Shown: positions 1 through 20,421 of the stretch, in pieces | Position numbering within the stretch: the stretch's first letter is position 1 | Layout of the letters: the number at the start of each line of letters is the position of its first letter | Assembly (NCBI RefSeq): GCF_002090055.1 | Contig: NZ_BBRH01000012.1 | Location: 1-64,000, forward strand | Direction of reading: 5' to 3' | DNA from: Demequina sp. NBRC 110051 | GTDB taxonomy: Bacteria > Actinomycetota > Actinomycetes > Actinomycetales > Demequinaceae | Length of the DNA: 64,000 nt | Made by a program: the position numbers and the translations under genes | The notes under the pieces: model-generated | What the model was told of the DNA's origin: nothing | Databases searched by the model: none | Seen by the model: the letters and a program-made list of their open reading frames with translations, nothing else

Positions 1-119
1 GTCCCGCAGCGTCCTACTCTCCCACACCCTGGCGGGTGCAGTACCATCGGCGCTGGCAGGCTTAGCTTCCGGGTTCGGGATGGGACCGGGCGTTTCCCTG
101 CCGCTATGGCTGCGGTAAC
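1..119 (-). rRNA. rrf: 5S ribosomal RNA
   Basis: Read on the minus strand, this is a complete actinobacterial 5S rRNA. It begins GTTACCGCAGCC and ends CTGCGGGAC, and those ends pair to close the terminal helix. The conserved internal stretch CCCGGTCCCATCCCGAACCC is present. It is the last gene of the rRNA operon, about 80 bases past the 23S 3' end. The operon terminator lies outside the window. Confidence 0.95.
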
Positions 120-199
120 TCTATGGAGATTTTGGTGTGGTTCACCCGTTTCTCGGGAACCGCATAGTGGACGCGTAGTATCTCGCAACATTACATGTG

Positions 200-5204
<5,005 letters not shown>

Positions 5205-5454
5205 GCTTTATCAGAAACCTGCAAACAGGCTCATCAACAAACGAAGTGGTTCCAAAGAACCGGTTTAATCTCTAGCAAGAGAACAAATGTCACTGACATT
5301 CATTTCATTACCAAAGGAATCCTACATCCAACCCCAATTTTAGGGCAGATGCCGGAGATTTTGGCATCGACTATGTGGCACACTGTTGAGTTCTCAAAGA
5401 TCGGAAGCTCACCTCCCGCGGACCTTCCGGCCGGCGTTTGGGGCAACTCGTAAA

Positions 5455-5483
5455 AACTTACCCGATGTCTCCGGCCTTGTCAA
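5455..5483 (-). promoter_or_regulatory. rrn downstream promoter P2
   Basis: On the minus strand, a consensus TTGACA (5478-5483) is followed after exactly 17 bases by TAAGTT (5455-5460). It is the best sigma-A match in the window and lies about 250 bases upstream of the 16S gene. Confidence 0.75.
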
Positions 5484-5649
5484 CTCGCCGTTTTTCTTGG
5501 CGTGTTGGCTTGCCCGGAACGGGCTCTCCATCCTACATCCTCTTGGGCGCGCTAACGACCGTGGTTCAGAGGTTGGAGTTGCTGTCTCGTGGTGCTCAGT
5601 GAGGCCCCTCAGGACCTTTCGAGCGCTTCCCTCGTCGGCAGCGAGAAGA

Positions 5650-5679
5650 ACATTACGGGGATGTGAACCCCATCGTCAA
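5650..5679 (-). promoter_or_regulatory. rrn upstream promoter P1
   Basis: On the minus strand, TTGACG (5674-5679) and TAATGT (5650-5655) are separated by 18 bases. This resembles a sigma-A promoter reading toward the 16S gene, about 440 bases away. Confidence 0.6.
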
Positions 5680-5827
5680 ATCGGCGTCAGCCCGGGCGTG
5701 TCGCGACTGAACTACCTGGTAAATGATCGGTTTGCGCTCCCATTGTCCGTCATCTGCCCGAAACATAGCCAAAATTCGTGTGAAGTTTTTTCTGATCCGC
5801 ACCGCGAACGGAGTCTGGAAGCGCCAC

Positions 5828-8937
<3,110 letters not shown>

Positions 8938-9165
8938 GCCGTAGACCCCAGGACGCAAGAATGGCGACGCTCCCCCCTCCGGAGCGCCGCCAAGGATGAC
9001 GGTAGGCGGAGTCGATTTCCGCCGCGGTGCCCTCCGTGTTACCGCTCCGTAAATTCCGCGCAGAATGGTCATGGCGCCCGCGAACCCCGTGGCAGATTGT
9101 CGAGGACGGGGCCCGTGCCGAGGCCGCGTGGGAAGCCCGGGCCACCCGGGAAGAGGGAGGCGACG

Positions 9166-9969
9166 ATGGACCTGGCCGGGGTACGCACCATGCGTACGGC
9201 GAGCACGCGCGAGGATCTCGCGCTGGCACCGGGAGAGACGTTCATGGCCGGAGCCACCTGGCTGTACTCGGAGCCTCAGCCGGGCCTCACCGGCCTCGTC
9301 GACCTCGCCGGCCTGGGGTGGGACGAGCTGGAACTGACCGCGGCGGGCGACCTGCGCATCGGCGCCATGGCCACCATCGGCGACCTGGCCGCCTGGGCTC
9401 GCCTCTCGGAGTTGCCCGCGGCGCCCCTCATGCATCAGTGCGCGGAGTCGCTGCTGGCCTCCTTCAAGGTGCAGGCCGCGGCCACGGTGGGCGGCAACAT
9501 CGCGAAGTCGTATGCCGCAGGCGCGATGATCGCGCTGGCCGCCACCCTGGACGGCGTCGCGGAGGTGTGGCGCGCGGACGGCTCCATCGCGGACGTTGCG
9601 GTCGCAGACATCCCCGCCGACAACGGAGCCTCGCACCTGGGCCATGGCGACGTCATTCACGCCGTGACCGTGCCGGCCGCGGCCCTTGCGGCCCGGACGG
9701 CCCACCGCCGCATTGCGCTCGCCCAGAACGGACGCTCGGGTGCGCTGCTGACGGGACGGCGCGACGCGGACGGATCGTGCGTGCTCGTGATCACCGCCGC
9801 GACCCGTGTCCCGGTGGTCCTCCGCTACCCGCAGGTTCCGACGGCCGATGCCGTGGTCGCCGACGCTCGTTCCGCGCCTGGGTACTACACGGACCCGCTC
9901 GGCACGGCTGACTGGCGGCGAGGAGTCTCGGCGACGCTGCTGGCCGAGGTCGCCGAGGAGCTCGCATGA
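9166..9969 (+). CDS. Molybdenum hydroxylase FAD subunit (CoxM/XdhB-like)
   Basis: This 267-aa protein belongs to the FAD-binding subunit family of xanthine dehydrogenase-type enzymes. It has an AGATWL segment matching the GGTxL flavin motif and ATVGGNIAKS matching the second flavin-binding loop, followed by the small C-terminal CO-dehydrogenase flavoprotein domain. It passes electrons from the Fe-S clusters to the acceptor. The ATG at 9166 is preceded by a good GGGAGG ribosome site. Its stop overlaps the next start by 4 bases (ATGA), so the two subunits are translationally coupled. The purine context points to xanthine or hypoxanthine as substrate. Confidence 0.85.
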   Translation: MDLAGVRTMRTASTREDLALAPGETFMAGATWLYSEPQPGLTGLVDLAGLGWDELELTAAGDLRIGAMATIGDLAAWARLSELPAAPLMHQCAESLLASFKVQAAATVGGNIAKSYAAGAMIALAATLDGVAEVWRADGSIADVAVADIPADNGASHLGHGDVIHAVTVPAAALAARTAHRRIALAQNGRSGALLTGRRDADGSCVLVITAATRVPVVLRYPQVPTADAVVADARSAPGYYTDPLGTADWRRGVSATLLAEVAEELA

Positions 9970-12689
9970 CGTATGCGGTGAACGGCGCACAGGTCGACGC
10001 CACTCCCGAGCCGGGGCAGTGCCTGCGCACATTCCTGCGCGACGCGGGCCACGTCGAGGTGAAGAAGGGCTGCGACTCGGGCGACTGCGGCGCGTGCTCG
10101 GTGCTGGTCGACGGCAAGGCCGTGCACTCCTGCATCACCCCGGCGCAGCGCGCCGCGGGGCGCGAGGTCACAACCGCGGCCGGGCTGGGCAGCGACGGGC
10201 TCACGCAGGTGCAGGAGTCGCTCGCCGACCACGCCGGTTTCCAGTGCGGCTTCTGCACGCCGGGCATGGCCGTCACCGCGTCCGCCCTGACGCCCCAGGA
10301 CCTGGACGACCCGGAAGCGTTTGCGAAGCGCATGCGCGGCAACCTCTGTCGCTGCACGGGGTATCGGCCCATCCGCGAGGCGCTGACGCACGGCATCTGC
10401 GGATCGGGCGAAGGCTGCGGGGGATGCGCACGGACTCTCGAGCGCGGCGCCGCGGCCACCACTGAGGAGGCTGCGGGCGTCGGCGCCTCCGTGGTGCACT
10501 CTGCCAAGGACCGCGTCGTGGCCGGGCGCGAACCCTTCACCTTCGACGAGATGCCTGCGGACACCGTGCACCTCTCGGTGGTCGGCTCGCCGCACGCACA
10601 CGCGCGGATCGTGGCGATCGACGCGTCGGCCGCCCTCGCGATGGACGGCGTGCTCGCCGTACTCACTCATGAAGACGCGCCCGACGTGCTGTATTCGACC
10701 GGTCGCCACCAGCACCGCACGGACGATCCCGACGACACCCGGATGCTCGATTCGGTGGTGCGCTTCATCGGCCAGCGCGTCGCGGTGGTCATTGCCGAGA
10801 CCAAGCGCCTCGCGGATCTTGCCGCGAGCGCGGTGGTCGTGGACTACGAGGTCCTGCCGCACGTGCTGGACCCCGAGGCCGCCCGCGCCCCCGGGTCCCC
10901 CCTGCTCCACCCCAAGCGCACCCCCGCGGACCGTGTCGCCGATGCTTCGCGAAACGTGGTCGCCTCGGTACACGAGGCGACGGGCGACGTGGAGGCCGCG
11001 CTCGCGGAATCGGCGGCCACGACCGACGGGACGTGGTCCACCTCGCGCGTCTCGCACGCGCAGCTCGAGACCCACGGCGCCATCGCCTGGGTGGCCGACG
11101 ACGGACGCCTCACCGTGCGCACCAGCTCCCAGGTGCCCTTCCTCGTGCGCGACGAACTGGCCCGCGTGCTGGGCTGGGACGCCGATCGCGTGCGCGTGTT
11201 CACCGCGCGAGTCGGTGGCGGGTTCGGCGGCAAACAGGAGATGTTCTGCGAGGACATCGTCGCGCTCGCGGCGCTCGCCGTGGGCCGCCCCGTCGCGTAC
11301 GAGATGACGCGCGAAGAGGAATTCACCCGCACCTCCGTGCGCCACCCCATGCGCGTGCGCGTGCGTGCGGGAGCGGGCTCCGACGGACGCCTCACCGCGC
11401 TGCACGTCGACGTGCTGAGCGACACGGGCGCGTACGGCAACCACGCCGTGGGCGTCATGTTCCACGGCTGTCACGAGTCCATCGCCGTCTACCGCGCCCC
11501 GGTCAAGCGCCTCGACGCCGAGGCCGTCTACACCAACAACATCCCTTCCGGAGCGTTCCGCGGCTACGGGCTGGGACAGGTGATCTTCGCGATCGAGTCT
11601 GCGATGGACGAGCTCGCGCTGGACCTGGGGATCGACCCGTATGAGATGCGGCGCCTGAACGCGGTGCGCCCTGGCGACCCGTTCATCGTCGCGGGCGCTC
11701 CCGACGAGGACCTGAAGTTCGGCTCGTTCGGCCTCGACGAGTGCCTCGACATGGCGCGCGACGAGCTCGCGGGCCCGGACGACGTCCCCGCGCCCGAGGG
11801 CTGGGCCGTCGGCGAGGGTATGGCGGCCTCGATGATCGCGACACTCCCACCTCGCGGCCACGTCGCCGTCGCGTCCATCTCGGTCGGTGCTGACGGCATG
11901 TTCCACGCGCGCTCGGGCACCGCGGAGTTCGGCAACGGCACCACCACGGTCCACACCCAGATCGTGGCCGAGGTGTTCGGCGTGCCGCGCTCGCGCGTGC
12001 GCCTCACCCACGCGGACACGGACGCCGTGAAGCACGATACGGGCGCGTTCGGCTCCACGGGCATTGTGGTCGCAGGTAAGGCGCTGCACGCCGCATGCGT
12101 GGAGTTGCGCGAGGCCTTGCTGGCCTCGGCGGGACATGTCGCGACCGACTCCCCCGTCGACTGGGGCGCGCTCATCCCCGGCGTGGATGCGTCGCATCGG
12201 CGGGGAGACGAGGCCTGGGCGGAATCGTTCCTGGACCAGCGTGAGCGGTCGGTCGCGTTCAACGTGCAGGCCTTCCGCGTGGCGGTGCGGCCCGACACGG
12301 GCGAGGTGCGGATCCTCCGCTCGGTCCAAACAGCGGACGCGGGTGTGGTGATGAACCCGCAGCAGTGCCGCGGCCAGATCGAGGGCGGCGTGGCCCAGGG
12401 CATCGGCTCGGCCCTGTACGAGGAGGTCATGATCGACGAGCGAGGCGCGGTCGCGAACCCCGCGTTCCGCCAGTACCGCGTGCCGCAGATGGCGGACGTG
12501 CCGCTGACCCACGTGCGCTTCGCGACCACCTCAGACGACCTCGGCCCGTACGGAGCGAAGTCCATGTCCGAGTCGCCCTACAACCCCGTGGCCCCCGCCC
12601 TCGCGAACGCCATTCGCCGCGCGGTGGGCGTGCGACCCATGTCGATCCCGATGTCGCGCGACCGCGTGTGGAGGATGCTGCAGGCCTAG
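9966..12689 (+). CDS. Fused 2Fe-2S and molybdopterin subunit, xanthine dehydrogenase type
   Basis: This 907-aa protein joins two parts that are often separate genes. Residues 1 to about 80 hold a plant-type [2Fe-2S] domain (CDSGDCGAC plus a fourth Cys). Residues 85-160 hold the second cluster (CGFCTPGM and CRCTGY). From about residue 180 it is the large molybdopterin domain, with VGGGFGGKQE, AFRGYG and a late SESPYNP containing the probable catalytic Glu. The order matches Desulfovibrio aldehyde oxidoreductase, but here a separate FAD subunit lies upstream. Clustering with XdhC, allantoinase and uricase makes hydroxylation of hypoxanthine/xanthine to urate the best guess; substrate residues alone do not prove it. 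Confidence 0.85.
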   Translation: MTYAVNGAQVDATPEPGQCLRTFLRDAGHVEVKKGCDSGDCGACSVLVDGKAVHSCITPAQRAAGREVTTAAGLGSDGLTQVQESLADHAGFQCGFCTPGMAVTASALTPQDLDDPEAFAKRMRGNLCRCTGYRPIREALTHGICGSGEGCGGCARTLERGAAATTEEAAGVGASVVHSAKDRVVAGREPFTFDEMPADTVHLSVVGSPHAHARIVAIDASAALAMDGVLAVLTHEDAPDVLYSTGRHQHRTDDPDDTRMLDSVVRFIGQRVAVVIAETKRLADLAASAVVVDYEVLPHVLDPEAARAPGSPLLHPKRTPADRVADASRNVVASVHEATGDVEAALAESAATTDGTWSTSRVSHAQLETHGAIAWVADDGRLTVRTSSQVPFLVRDELARVLGWDADRVRVFTARVGGGFGGKQEMFCEDIVALAALAVGRPVAYEMTREEEFTRTSVRHPMRVRVRAGAGSDGRLTALHVDVLSDTGAYGNHAVGVMFHGCHESIAVYRAPVKRLDAEAVYTNNIPSGAFRGYGLGQVIFAIESAMDELALDLGIDPYEMRRLNAVRPGDPFIVAGAPDEDLKFGSFGLDECLDMARDELAGPDDVPAPEGWAVGEGMAASMIATLPPRGHVAVASISVGADGMFHARSGTAEFGNGTTTVHTQIVAEVFGVPRSRVRLTHADTDAVKHDTGAFGSTGIVVAGKALHAACVELREALLASAGHVATDSPVDWGALIPGVDASHRRGDEAWAESFLDQRERSVAFNVQAFRVAVRPDTGEVRILRSVQTADAGVVMNPQQCRGQIEGGVAQGIGSALYEEVMIDERGAVANPAFRQYRVPQMADVPLTHVRFATTSDDLGPYGAKSMSESPYNPVAPALANAIRRAVGVRPMSIPMSRDRVWRMLQA

Positions 12690-13654
12690 CCGCGAGCGTG
12701 GATGGCCGCCGTGCGATTGGCGAGGTGGCCGCCCTCGCGTCCGCGCGCGTCGGCGACGATCTGCGCGACGATCGAGATCGCGGTCTCCGCCGCCGTCACG
12801 CCTCCCAAGTCGAGGCCGATGGGACTACGCAGGCGCGCGAGGTCGCCGGCGCCCACGCCGGCCTCCGCGAGCAGCTCGCGCCTGCGCACGTCCGTGCGGC
12901 GCGAGCCCATCGCGCCGACAAAGCCGGCGTCCGACGCGAGCGCGGTGACGAGCGCGGGGATGTCGAAGCGCTCCTCGTGGGTCAGCACGCAGATGACATC
13001 ACGGGGGCCGATGCTCGTGGCGGCCAAGTAGTCGCCCGGCCAGGCGCGGATCACCTCGTGCGCGTCCGCGTGACGTGCCGAGGTCGCGAATGCCGGGCGC
13101 GCGTCCACCACGGTCACCCGGTATCCCAATGGGCGCGCCGCGGTCGCGAGCGCGGCCGAGAAGTCGACGGCACCCACGATGATGAGCCGGGGCGAGTCCT
13201 CCCGCTCGATCCGCAACGTGCCTACGGGGGCGGCCACGGCATCGGCCATCCCCACGGAGCCGGTCGCGAGGTCGATGTCGAGCCGGGCAGACCGCCCGGC
13301 GGCGGCGCGGCGCAGCTGCTCGCGCACGGCATGGTCGCCGGGCTCCAGGACGGACGCGACCACACTCAGGTGACCGCCACATGACAGGCCGGCCGCGAGC
13401 GCATCGTCGTCTGACAGACCCAGCTCGGTCGAGGCGACTCCCACCTCACCGCTCAGCGCGGCGCGGGCCAGCTCGTACGCCTCGGACTCGACACAGCCGC
13501 CCGAGATCGCGCCGATGACCTCACCCGTATCCGTCACGGCCATCGACGATCCGACCGTGCGCGGCGCCGAGCCGTGCACCACGGCCACGGTCACGACGCC
13601 CACGCGGCGGCCCGCGGCGAGCGAGCCCTCAAGCTGGTGCGCGATCTCCCACAT
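12686..13654 (-). CDS. XdhC/CoxI-family molybdenum hydroxylase maturation factor
   Basis: The 322-aa protein has the XdhC N-terminal signature (GSAPRTVGSSMAV and GAISGGCVESE) and a C-terminal Rossmann-like XdhC_C domain. XdhC proteins bind the molybdenum cofactor, help install its terminal sulfido ligand, and deliver it to the hydroxylase. The gene converges on the hydroxylase gene and the two stops share the bases CTAG at 12686-12689. TACAGT lies 6 nt upstream of the ATG, so the transcript may be leaderless. It starts 94 bp from the divergent allantoinase gene. Confidence 0.9.
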   Translation of the reverse strand: MWEIAHQLEGSLAAGRRVGVVTVAVVHGSAPRTVGSSMAVTDTGEVIGAISGGCVESEAYELARAALSGEVGVASTELGLSDDDALAAGLSCGGHLSVVASVLEPGDHAVREQLRRAAAGRSARLDIDLATGSVGMADAVAAPVGTLRIEREDSPRLIIVGAVDFSAALATAARPLGYRVTVVDARPAFATSARHADAHEVIRAWPGDYLAATSIGPRDVICVLTHEERFDIPALVTALASDAGFVGAMGSRRTDVRRRELLAEAGVGAGDLARLRSPIGLDLGGVTAAETAISIVAQIVADARGREGGHLANRTAAIHARG

Positions 13655-13748
13655 GAGCCGACTGTACGGCTGCGGCGTTTCGCGCGTGTTGCCCGCGCGG
13701 CCACGGCCCGGACACGCGCGCGCAATATTGGTTGCCTAGTGTCGGGGC

Positions 13749-15086
13749 ATGAAGGACTTTGATCTGGTGGTGCGCTCGCGCCGCGTGTTGGTGGGCGACG
13801 AATGGCAGCCGGCGTCGGTGGCCGTGAGGCACGGGGTGATCCGGGCGATCGGCGATATCGCCGCCGAGTACGACGCCAGCGAGGACGTGACGCTGCCCGA
13901 CTCCCAGGTGCTGCTGCCCGGCGTGGTCGATACCCACGTACACGTCAACGAGCCCGGACGGACCGAGTGGGAGGGCTTCACGTCCGCCACCCTCGCCGCG
14001 GGCGCCGGCGGCACCACCACGCTGCTCGACATGCCGCTGAACTCCATCCCTCCCACCACCACGCTCGAGGCGCTCGTGCTCAAGCGCACCGCCGCGTCGC
14101 CCCAGGTGTCGATGGACGTGGGCTTCTGGGGAGGCGCCGTCCCGTCCTCGCTGGGGCACCTGCGCGAGCTGCACGAGGCGGGCGTGTTCGGCTTCAAGTG
14201 CTTCCTGTCGCCGTCGGGCGTGGACGAGTTCCCGCACCTTTCCCGCGCGCAGCTCGTCGAGGCCGCGGCAGAGATCGCCGCGTTCGACGGCCTGCTCATC
14301 GTGCACGCCGAGGACCCCGACACGCTTCTCGATCACGCGGGCGGCGCCGACTACTCCGACTTTGTGGGCTCGCGCCCCGAGGCCTCCGAGATGGCGGCCA
14401 TCGACGCCGTCATCGCCGCCTCGCGCGAGACGGGGTGCCGGGTGCATATCCTGCACCTGTCTGCCGCCCGGGCGCTGCCGGCGATCCGCGCCGCGAAGGA
14501 TGAGGGTGTGCGGATCACCGTCGAGACGTGCCCGCACTACCTGACCTTCGACTCCGCCTCCATCCCCGACGGCGCAACCCAATACAAGTGCTGCCCTCCC
14601 GTGCGCGATGCGGCCAACCGCGAGGCTCTGTGGGAGGCGCTGCTCGACGGCACGCTTGATCTGGTGGCCTCCGACCACTCCCCCGCGACCGCCGAACTCA
14701 AGGTGGGAGCCGGCGGCGACTGGGCGCGCGCGTGGGGCGGAATCTCGGGCGTGCAGGTCATGCTGTCCGCCGTCGCCTCGGGCGCCGCCGCGCGTGACAT
14801 TCCTTTGGCCGATGCGGTGGCATGGGTCACGTCCCGGCCCGCGACCTTCGCCGGGCTCGCCGACAAGGGCTCGATCCGTGTGGGCGCGCGCGGCGACCTG
14901 GTGGCGTTCGACCCTGCTGAACGCTGGACCGTGGTCGCATCGGACCTGTCGCACCGCAACCCGGTCTCCGCTTTCGACGGCCACGAACTCACCGGCCGTG
15001 TGCAGCGCACGTGGCTCGCTGGCGCGCAGATCTTCCCGGTGCGCGCCAACGCCGAAAACACCGGGCGGCTCCTGGAGCGGCACTGA
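13749..15086 (+). CDS. allB: Allantoinase
   Basis: This 445-aa amidohydrolase opens the hydantoin ring of allantoin to give allantoate. The metal ligands of the family are visible: DTHVHVNEPG (two His), FKCFLSP (the carboxylated Lys), VHAED and LHLSAA (His), and ASDHSP (Asp). The end of the LPGVVDTHVH block is typical of allantoinase/dihydroorotase relatives. The start is an ATG 6 nt after TAGTGT, consistent with leaderless transcription. Urate oxidase follows 124 bp downstream on the same strand. Dihydropyrimidinase-like activity is a less likely alternative given the neighbours. Confidence 0.9.
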   Translation: MKDFDLVVRSRRVLVGDEWQPASVAVRHGVIRAIGDIAAEYDASEDVTLPDSQVLLPGVVDTHVHVNEPGRTEWEGFTSATLAAGAGGTTTLLDMPLNSIPPTTTLEALVLKRTAASPQVSMDVGFWGGAVPSSLGHLRELHEAGVFGFKCFLSPSGVDEFPHLSRAQLVEAAAEIAAFDGLLIVHAEDPDTLLDHAGGADYSDFVGSRPEASEMAAIDAVIAASRETGCRVHILHLSAARALPAIRAAKDEGVRITVETCPHYLTFDSASIPDGATQYKCCPPVRDAANREALWEALLDGTLDLVASDHSPATAELKVGAGGDWARAWGGISGVQVMLSAVASGAAARDIPLADAVAWVTSRPATFAGLADKGSIRVGARGDLVAFDPAERWTVVASDLSHRNPVSAFDGHELTGRVQRTWLAGAQIFPVRANAENTGRLLERH

Positions 15087-15210
15087 CGCTGCCAAGCCGG
15101 CCACGGCATCGGCGCTCCGAAAGCCGTAAGAAACGCCTGCGAAATGCCGGATCGCTAGCGTGAACCCATCCGACGCGCGACGTGCGCGTCCCGGCGAGAA
15201 AGGGGCCGCC

Positions 15211-16119
15211 ATGGCCATCACCCTCGGACCTCACCAGTACGGCAAGGCGGAAAACCGCGTGGTGCGCATCGTGCGCGACACCGCACGCCACGAGATCACG
15301 GACGTGAACGTCTCGACGTGCCTGCGCGGCGACTTCGACGACGCTCATCTCACCGGCGACCAGGGCACCGTGCTGCCGACGGACACGCAGAAGCAGACCG
15401 CCTACGCGTACGCCAAGACGGTGGGGCTGAACCCCGTCGAGGACTACGCCCTCGCGCTCGCGCGGCACTTCGTGGACGACGTGGAGCCCGTGCGCGGCGC
15501 CCGGATCGAGGTCGAGGAGTTCGCGTGGCAGCGGGTCACCGTCGACGGCGCCGAGCACGACCACACGTGGGTGCGCTCGGGCCAGGAGGTGCGCACGGCG
15601 GCGATCACGGTGGACGGTTCTGGTGACGAGCGTGTCGAGCACGTCATCCAGGGGCTCAAGGACCTCACCATCCTCAAGTCCACCGGCTCCGAGTTCCACG
15701 GCTTCCTCAAGGACGAGTTCACGGTGCTGCAGCCCACCGACGACCGCATCATGGCCACGTCGCTCGTGGCGCAGTGGCGGTTCGCGCCGGGCACCTCGGC
15801 GGACTGGAATGCGGTCTACGCGACGGTCAAGGGCATCCTGACCTCGGTGTTTGCCACCCACCACTCGCTCGCACTGCAGCAGACGCTGTTCGAGATGGGC
15901 AAGGCGGCGCTCGAGGCGGTGCCGGAGCTTGTCGAGATCCGCATGTCCGCCCCCAACAAGCACCACTTCGACTACGACCTGGGCCGGTTCGGCATCGAGA
16001 ACAAGGGCGAGGTGTTCCACGCGGACGACCGTCCCTACGGCCTCATCCAGGCCTCCGTGGTCCGCGACGAGGAGCCGGCCGCTCCCCTCGCGTGGAAGCA
16101 GTACTCGGGGCTGGTGTAG
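15211..16119 (+). CDS. uox: Urate oxidase (uricase)
   Basis: Uricase converts urate and O2 to 5-hydroxyisourate and H2O2 without a cofactor. The 302-aa protein has the expected catalytic residues: Lys near the N-terminus (YGKAENRVV), Thr in LPTDTQK, and His in NKHHFDYDLG. The FATHHSLALQQTL segment carries the substrate Gln. The ATG at 15211 is preceded by GAGAAAGGGG. An upstream in-frame ATG at 15160 would add 17 residues lacking similarity to the family, so I prefer the shorter form. A terminator hairpin follows at 16243. UraH and UraD, which process its product, are encoded at 28.8-29.6 kb. Confidence 0.95.
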   Translation: MAITLGPHQYGKAENRVVRIVRDTARHEITDVNVSTCLRGDFDDAHLTGDQGTVLPTDTQKQTAYAYAKTVGLNPVEDYALALARHFVDDVEPVRGARIEVEEFAWQRVTVDGAEHDHTWVRSGQEVRTAAITVDGSGDERVEHVIQGLKDLTILKSTGSEFHGFLKDEFTVLQPTDDRIMATSLVAQWRFAPGTSADWNAVYATVKGILTSVFATHHSLALQQTLFEMGKAALEAVPELVEIRMSAPNKHHFDYDLGRFGIENKGEVFHADDRPYGLIQASVVRDEEPAAPLAWKQYSGLV

Positions 16120-16242
16120 GCCCGCGCCCGCCTGTCGCCCCAGCGGCTCGCTCCTTGCGCCCCAGTGGGCACCCAGTGCGCCCTCGCGCACGTGCGTGGG
16201 TTCTAGCGGACAGTGAGTGTGGTGGGACGCCCCCAACGCAGT

Positions 16243-16276
16243 GAGGGCCCCGCACCGGTGATGGTGCGGGGGCCTC
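16243..16276. terminator. Bidirectional terminator between uricase and nrdF
   Basis: GAGGGCCCCGCACC and GGTGCGGGGGCCTC form a 14-bp stem with one mismatch and a GGTGAT loop. It lies between two convergent genes and can serve both. Confidence 0.8.
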
Positions 16277-16295
16277 GCTACGTGTGACGCGGGGC

Positions 16296-19436
<3,141 letters not shown>

Positions 19437-19452
<16 letters not shown>

Positions 19453-19838
19453 AACTCATCCAATCCATCGCGGACCGCAGTGACATCGTCCTGCGTTCCG
19501 AAGAGTTCAAATCTGTACAGGTGCGGCACGTGGCACTTCTGAGCGACGATGTCGCCAGCGATGCAGTAGGCCGCGCCAAAGTTGGTGTTGCCCGCTGAAA
19601 TCACCCCCCGGATGTACGAGCGGTTGTGCTCGTCGTTCAGGAACTTGATGACTTGCTTGGGCACTGCACCCTTGCCGTTGCCTCCCCCGTAGGTAGGAAG
19701 GACGAGCACGTAGGGCTCGTCAACCTTCAGGGGGGCTTCGGTGGGCAACAGTGGGATTCGCTCGGCGGGCACCCCCAGCTTTTCGACGAACCGGTGGGTA
19801 TTGCCGGACGACGAGCTGAAGTAGACGAGCGAGGCCAT
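19437..19838 (-). CDS. nrdI: NrdI flavodoxin-like protein
   Basis: NrdI (133 aa) is the flavodoxin-like protein that supplies oxidant to NrdF to build the manganese-tyrosyl cofactor. The FMN-binding loop [17 protein letters not shown] is at the N-terminus, and [17 protein letters not shown] matches the family's flavin loop. It lies 11 bp after nrdH and overlaps nrdE by 16 bp. Confidence 0.95.
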
Positions 19839-19849
19839 CAGGGGCTCGC

Positions 19850-20086
19850 TTAGGAGGCGGCCCGCTCGGCGAGCGCGGCGATGCGGTCGGGCTGGAAGCC
19901 GGACCAGTGCTCGTCGCCAGCGACCACCACAGGGGCCTGGAGGTAGCCGAGCTTCATCACCGTGTCGTAGGCGTCCTGGTCCTCGGTCACGTCAAACATC
20001 GTGAACTCGAGCTCGGCGCGCTCGAGCGCCTTCTTCGTCGCCGTGCACTGCACGCAACTGGGCTTCGAGTAGACCGCGATCGTCAT
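19850..20086 (-). CDS. nrdH: Glutaredoxin-like NrdH
   Basis: NrdH (78 aa) is the small redoxin that re-reduces NrdE. It has the redox motif CVQC at residues 11-14 and the conserved C-terminal stretch WSGFQPDRI that lets it accept electrons from thioredoxin reductase. The ATG follows AAAGGAAG at good spacing. It heads the nrdHIEF operon, downstream of two NrdR boxes. Confidence 0.96.
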   Translation of the reverse strand: MTIAVYSKPSCVQCTATKKALERAELEFTMFDVTEDQDAYDTVMKLGYLQAPVVVAGDEHWSGFQPDRIAALAERAAS

Positions 20087-20421
20087 GAGGACTTCCTTTC
20101 GAAGGGTGTGGGCCGTGCTGGCTGGCCATCACTATATATGGGGGTGGTGCCCCGATCCACCACTACATGGTGTGTTTCTTCCACAATTTTCTGCACAGGC
20201 CCTGTGGGCATCCTGTGCACAGCGGTGGACAGGGTTCGCAACACGCCGGGGCCGTGTGCGGACACGCCGGAGCGACACGCCGACACGCCGTTTTCCACCG
20301 AGATTTCACCTGTGAAATGTGGCAGAAACCGGCGGCGACTAGCGTGTCGAGGCAGAGCAGTCAGCGGGCGATACCGACCCGCCCCTCGGGCGCCGCCCGA
20401 GTCCTTGAGGAAGGCCCCGAC
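20087..20421. other. Intergenic region between nrdH and guanine deaminase
   Basis: This gap of 335 bases holds the nrd promoter and NrdR boxes at its left end. An open frame in phase with guanine deaminase runs back to 20167, but its translation is Cys/His/Arg-rich and unlike the family, so I treat it as noncoding. No tRNA or strong hairpin was seen in the right half. Confidence 0.6.
20129..20175 (-). promoter_or_regulatory. Two NrdR boxes upstream of nrdH
   Basis: TCACTATATATGGGGG (20129-20144) and CCACTACATGGTGTGT (20160-20175) both resemble the NrdR consensus ACACTATATATAGTGT. Their starts are 31 bp apart, three helical turns, which is the spacing known for cooperative NrdR binding. On the minus strand the first box contains TATATAGT, which may be the -10 element of nrdH. 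nrdR itself is not in the window. Confidence 0.8.

Larger units (their letters stand above)
5205..5827 (-). other. rRNA operon leader and promoter region
   Basis: This stretch of about 620 bases between 16S and ligA holds no credible gene. It carries two sigma-A-type promoters pointing toward the 16S gene (5650-5679 and 5455-5483). A segment next to 5386 reads TGAGAACTCAACAGTGTGCC on the minus strand, a sequence often found in actinobacterial rRNA leaders and probably part of the antitermination or processing region. From the downstream promoter the leader would be about 240 nt. Confidence 0.75.
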
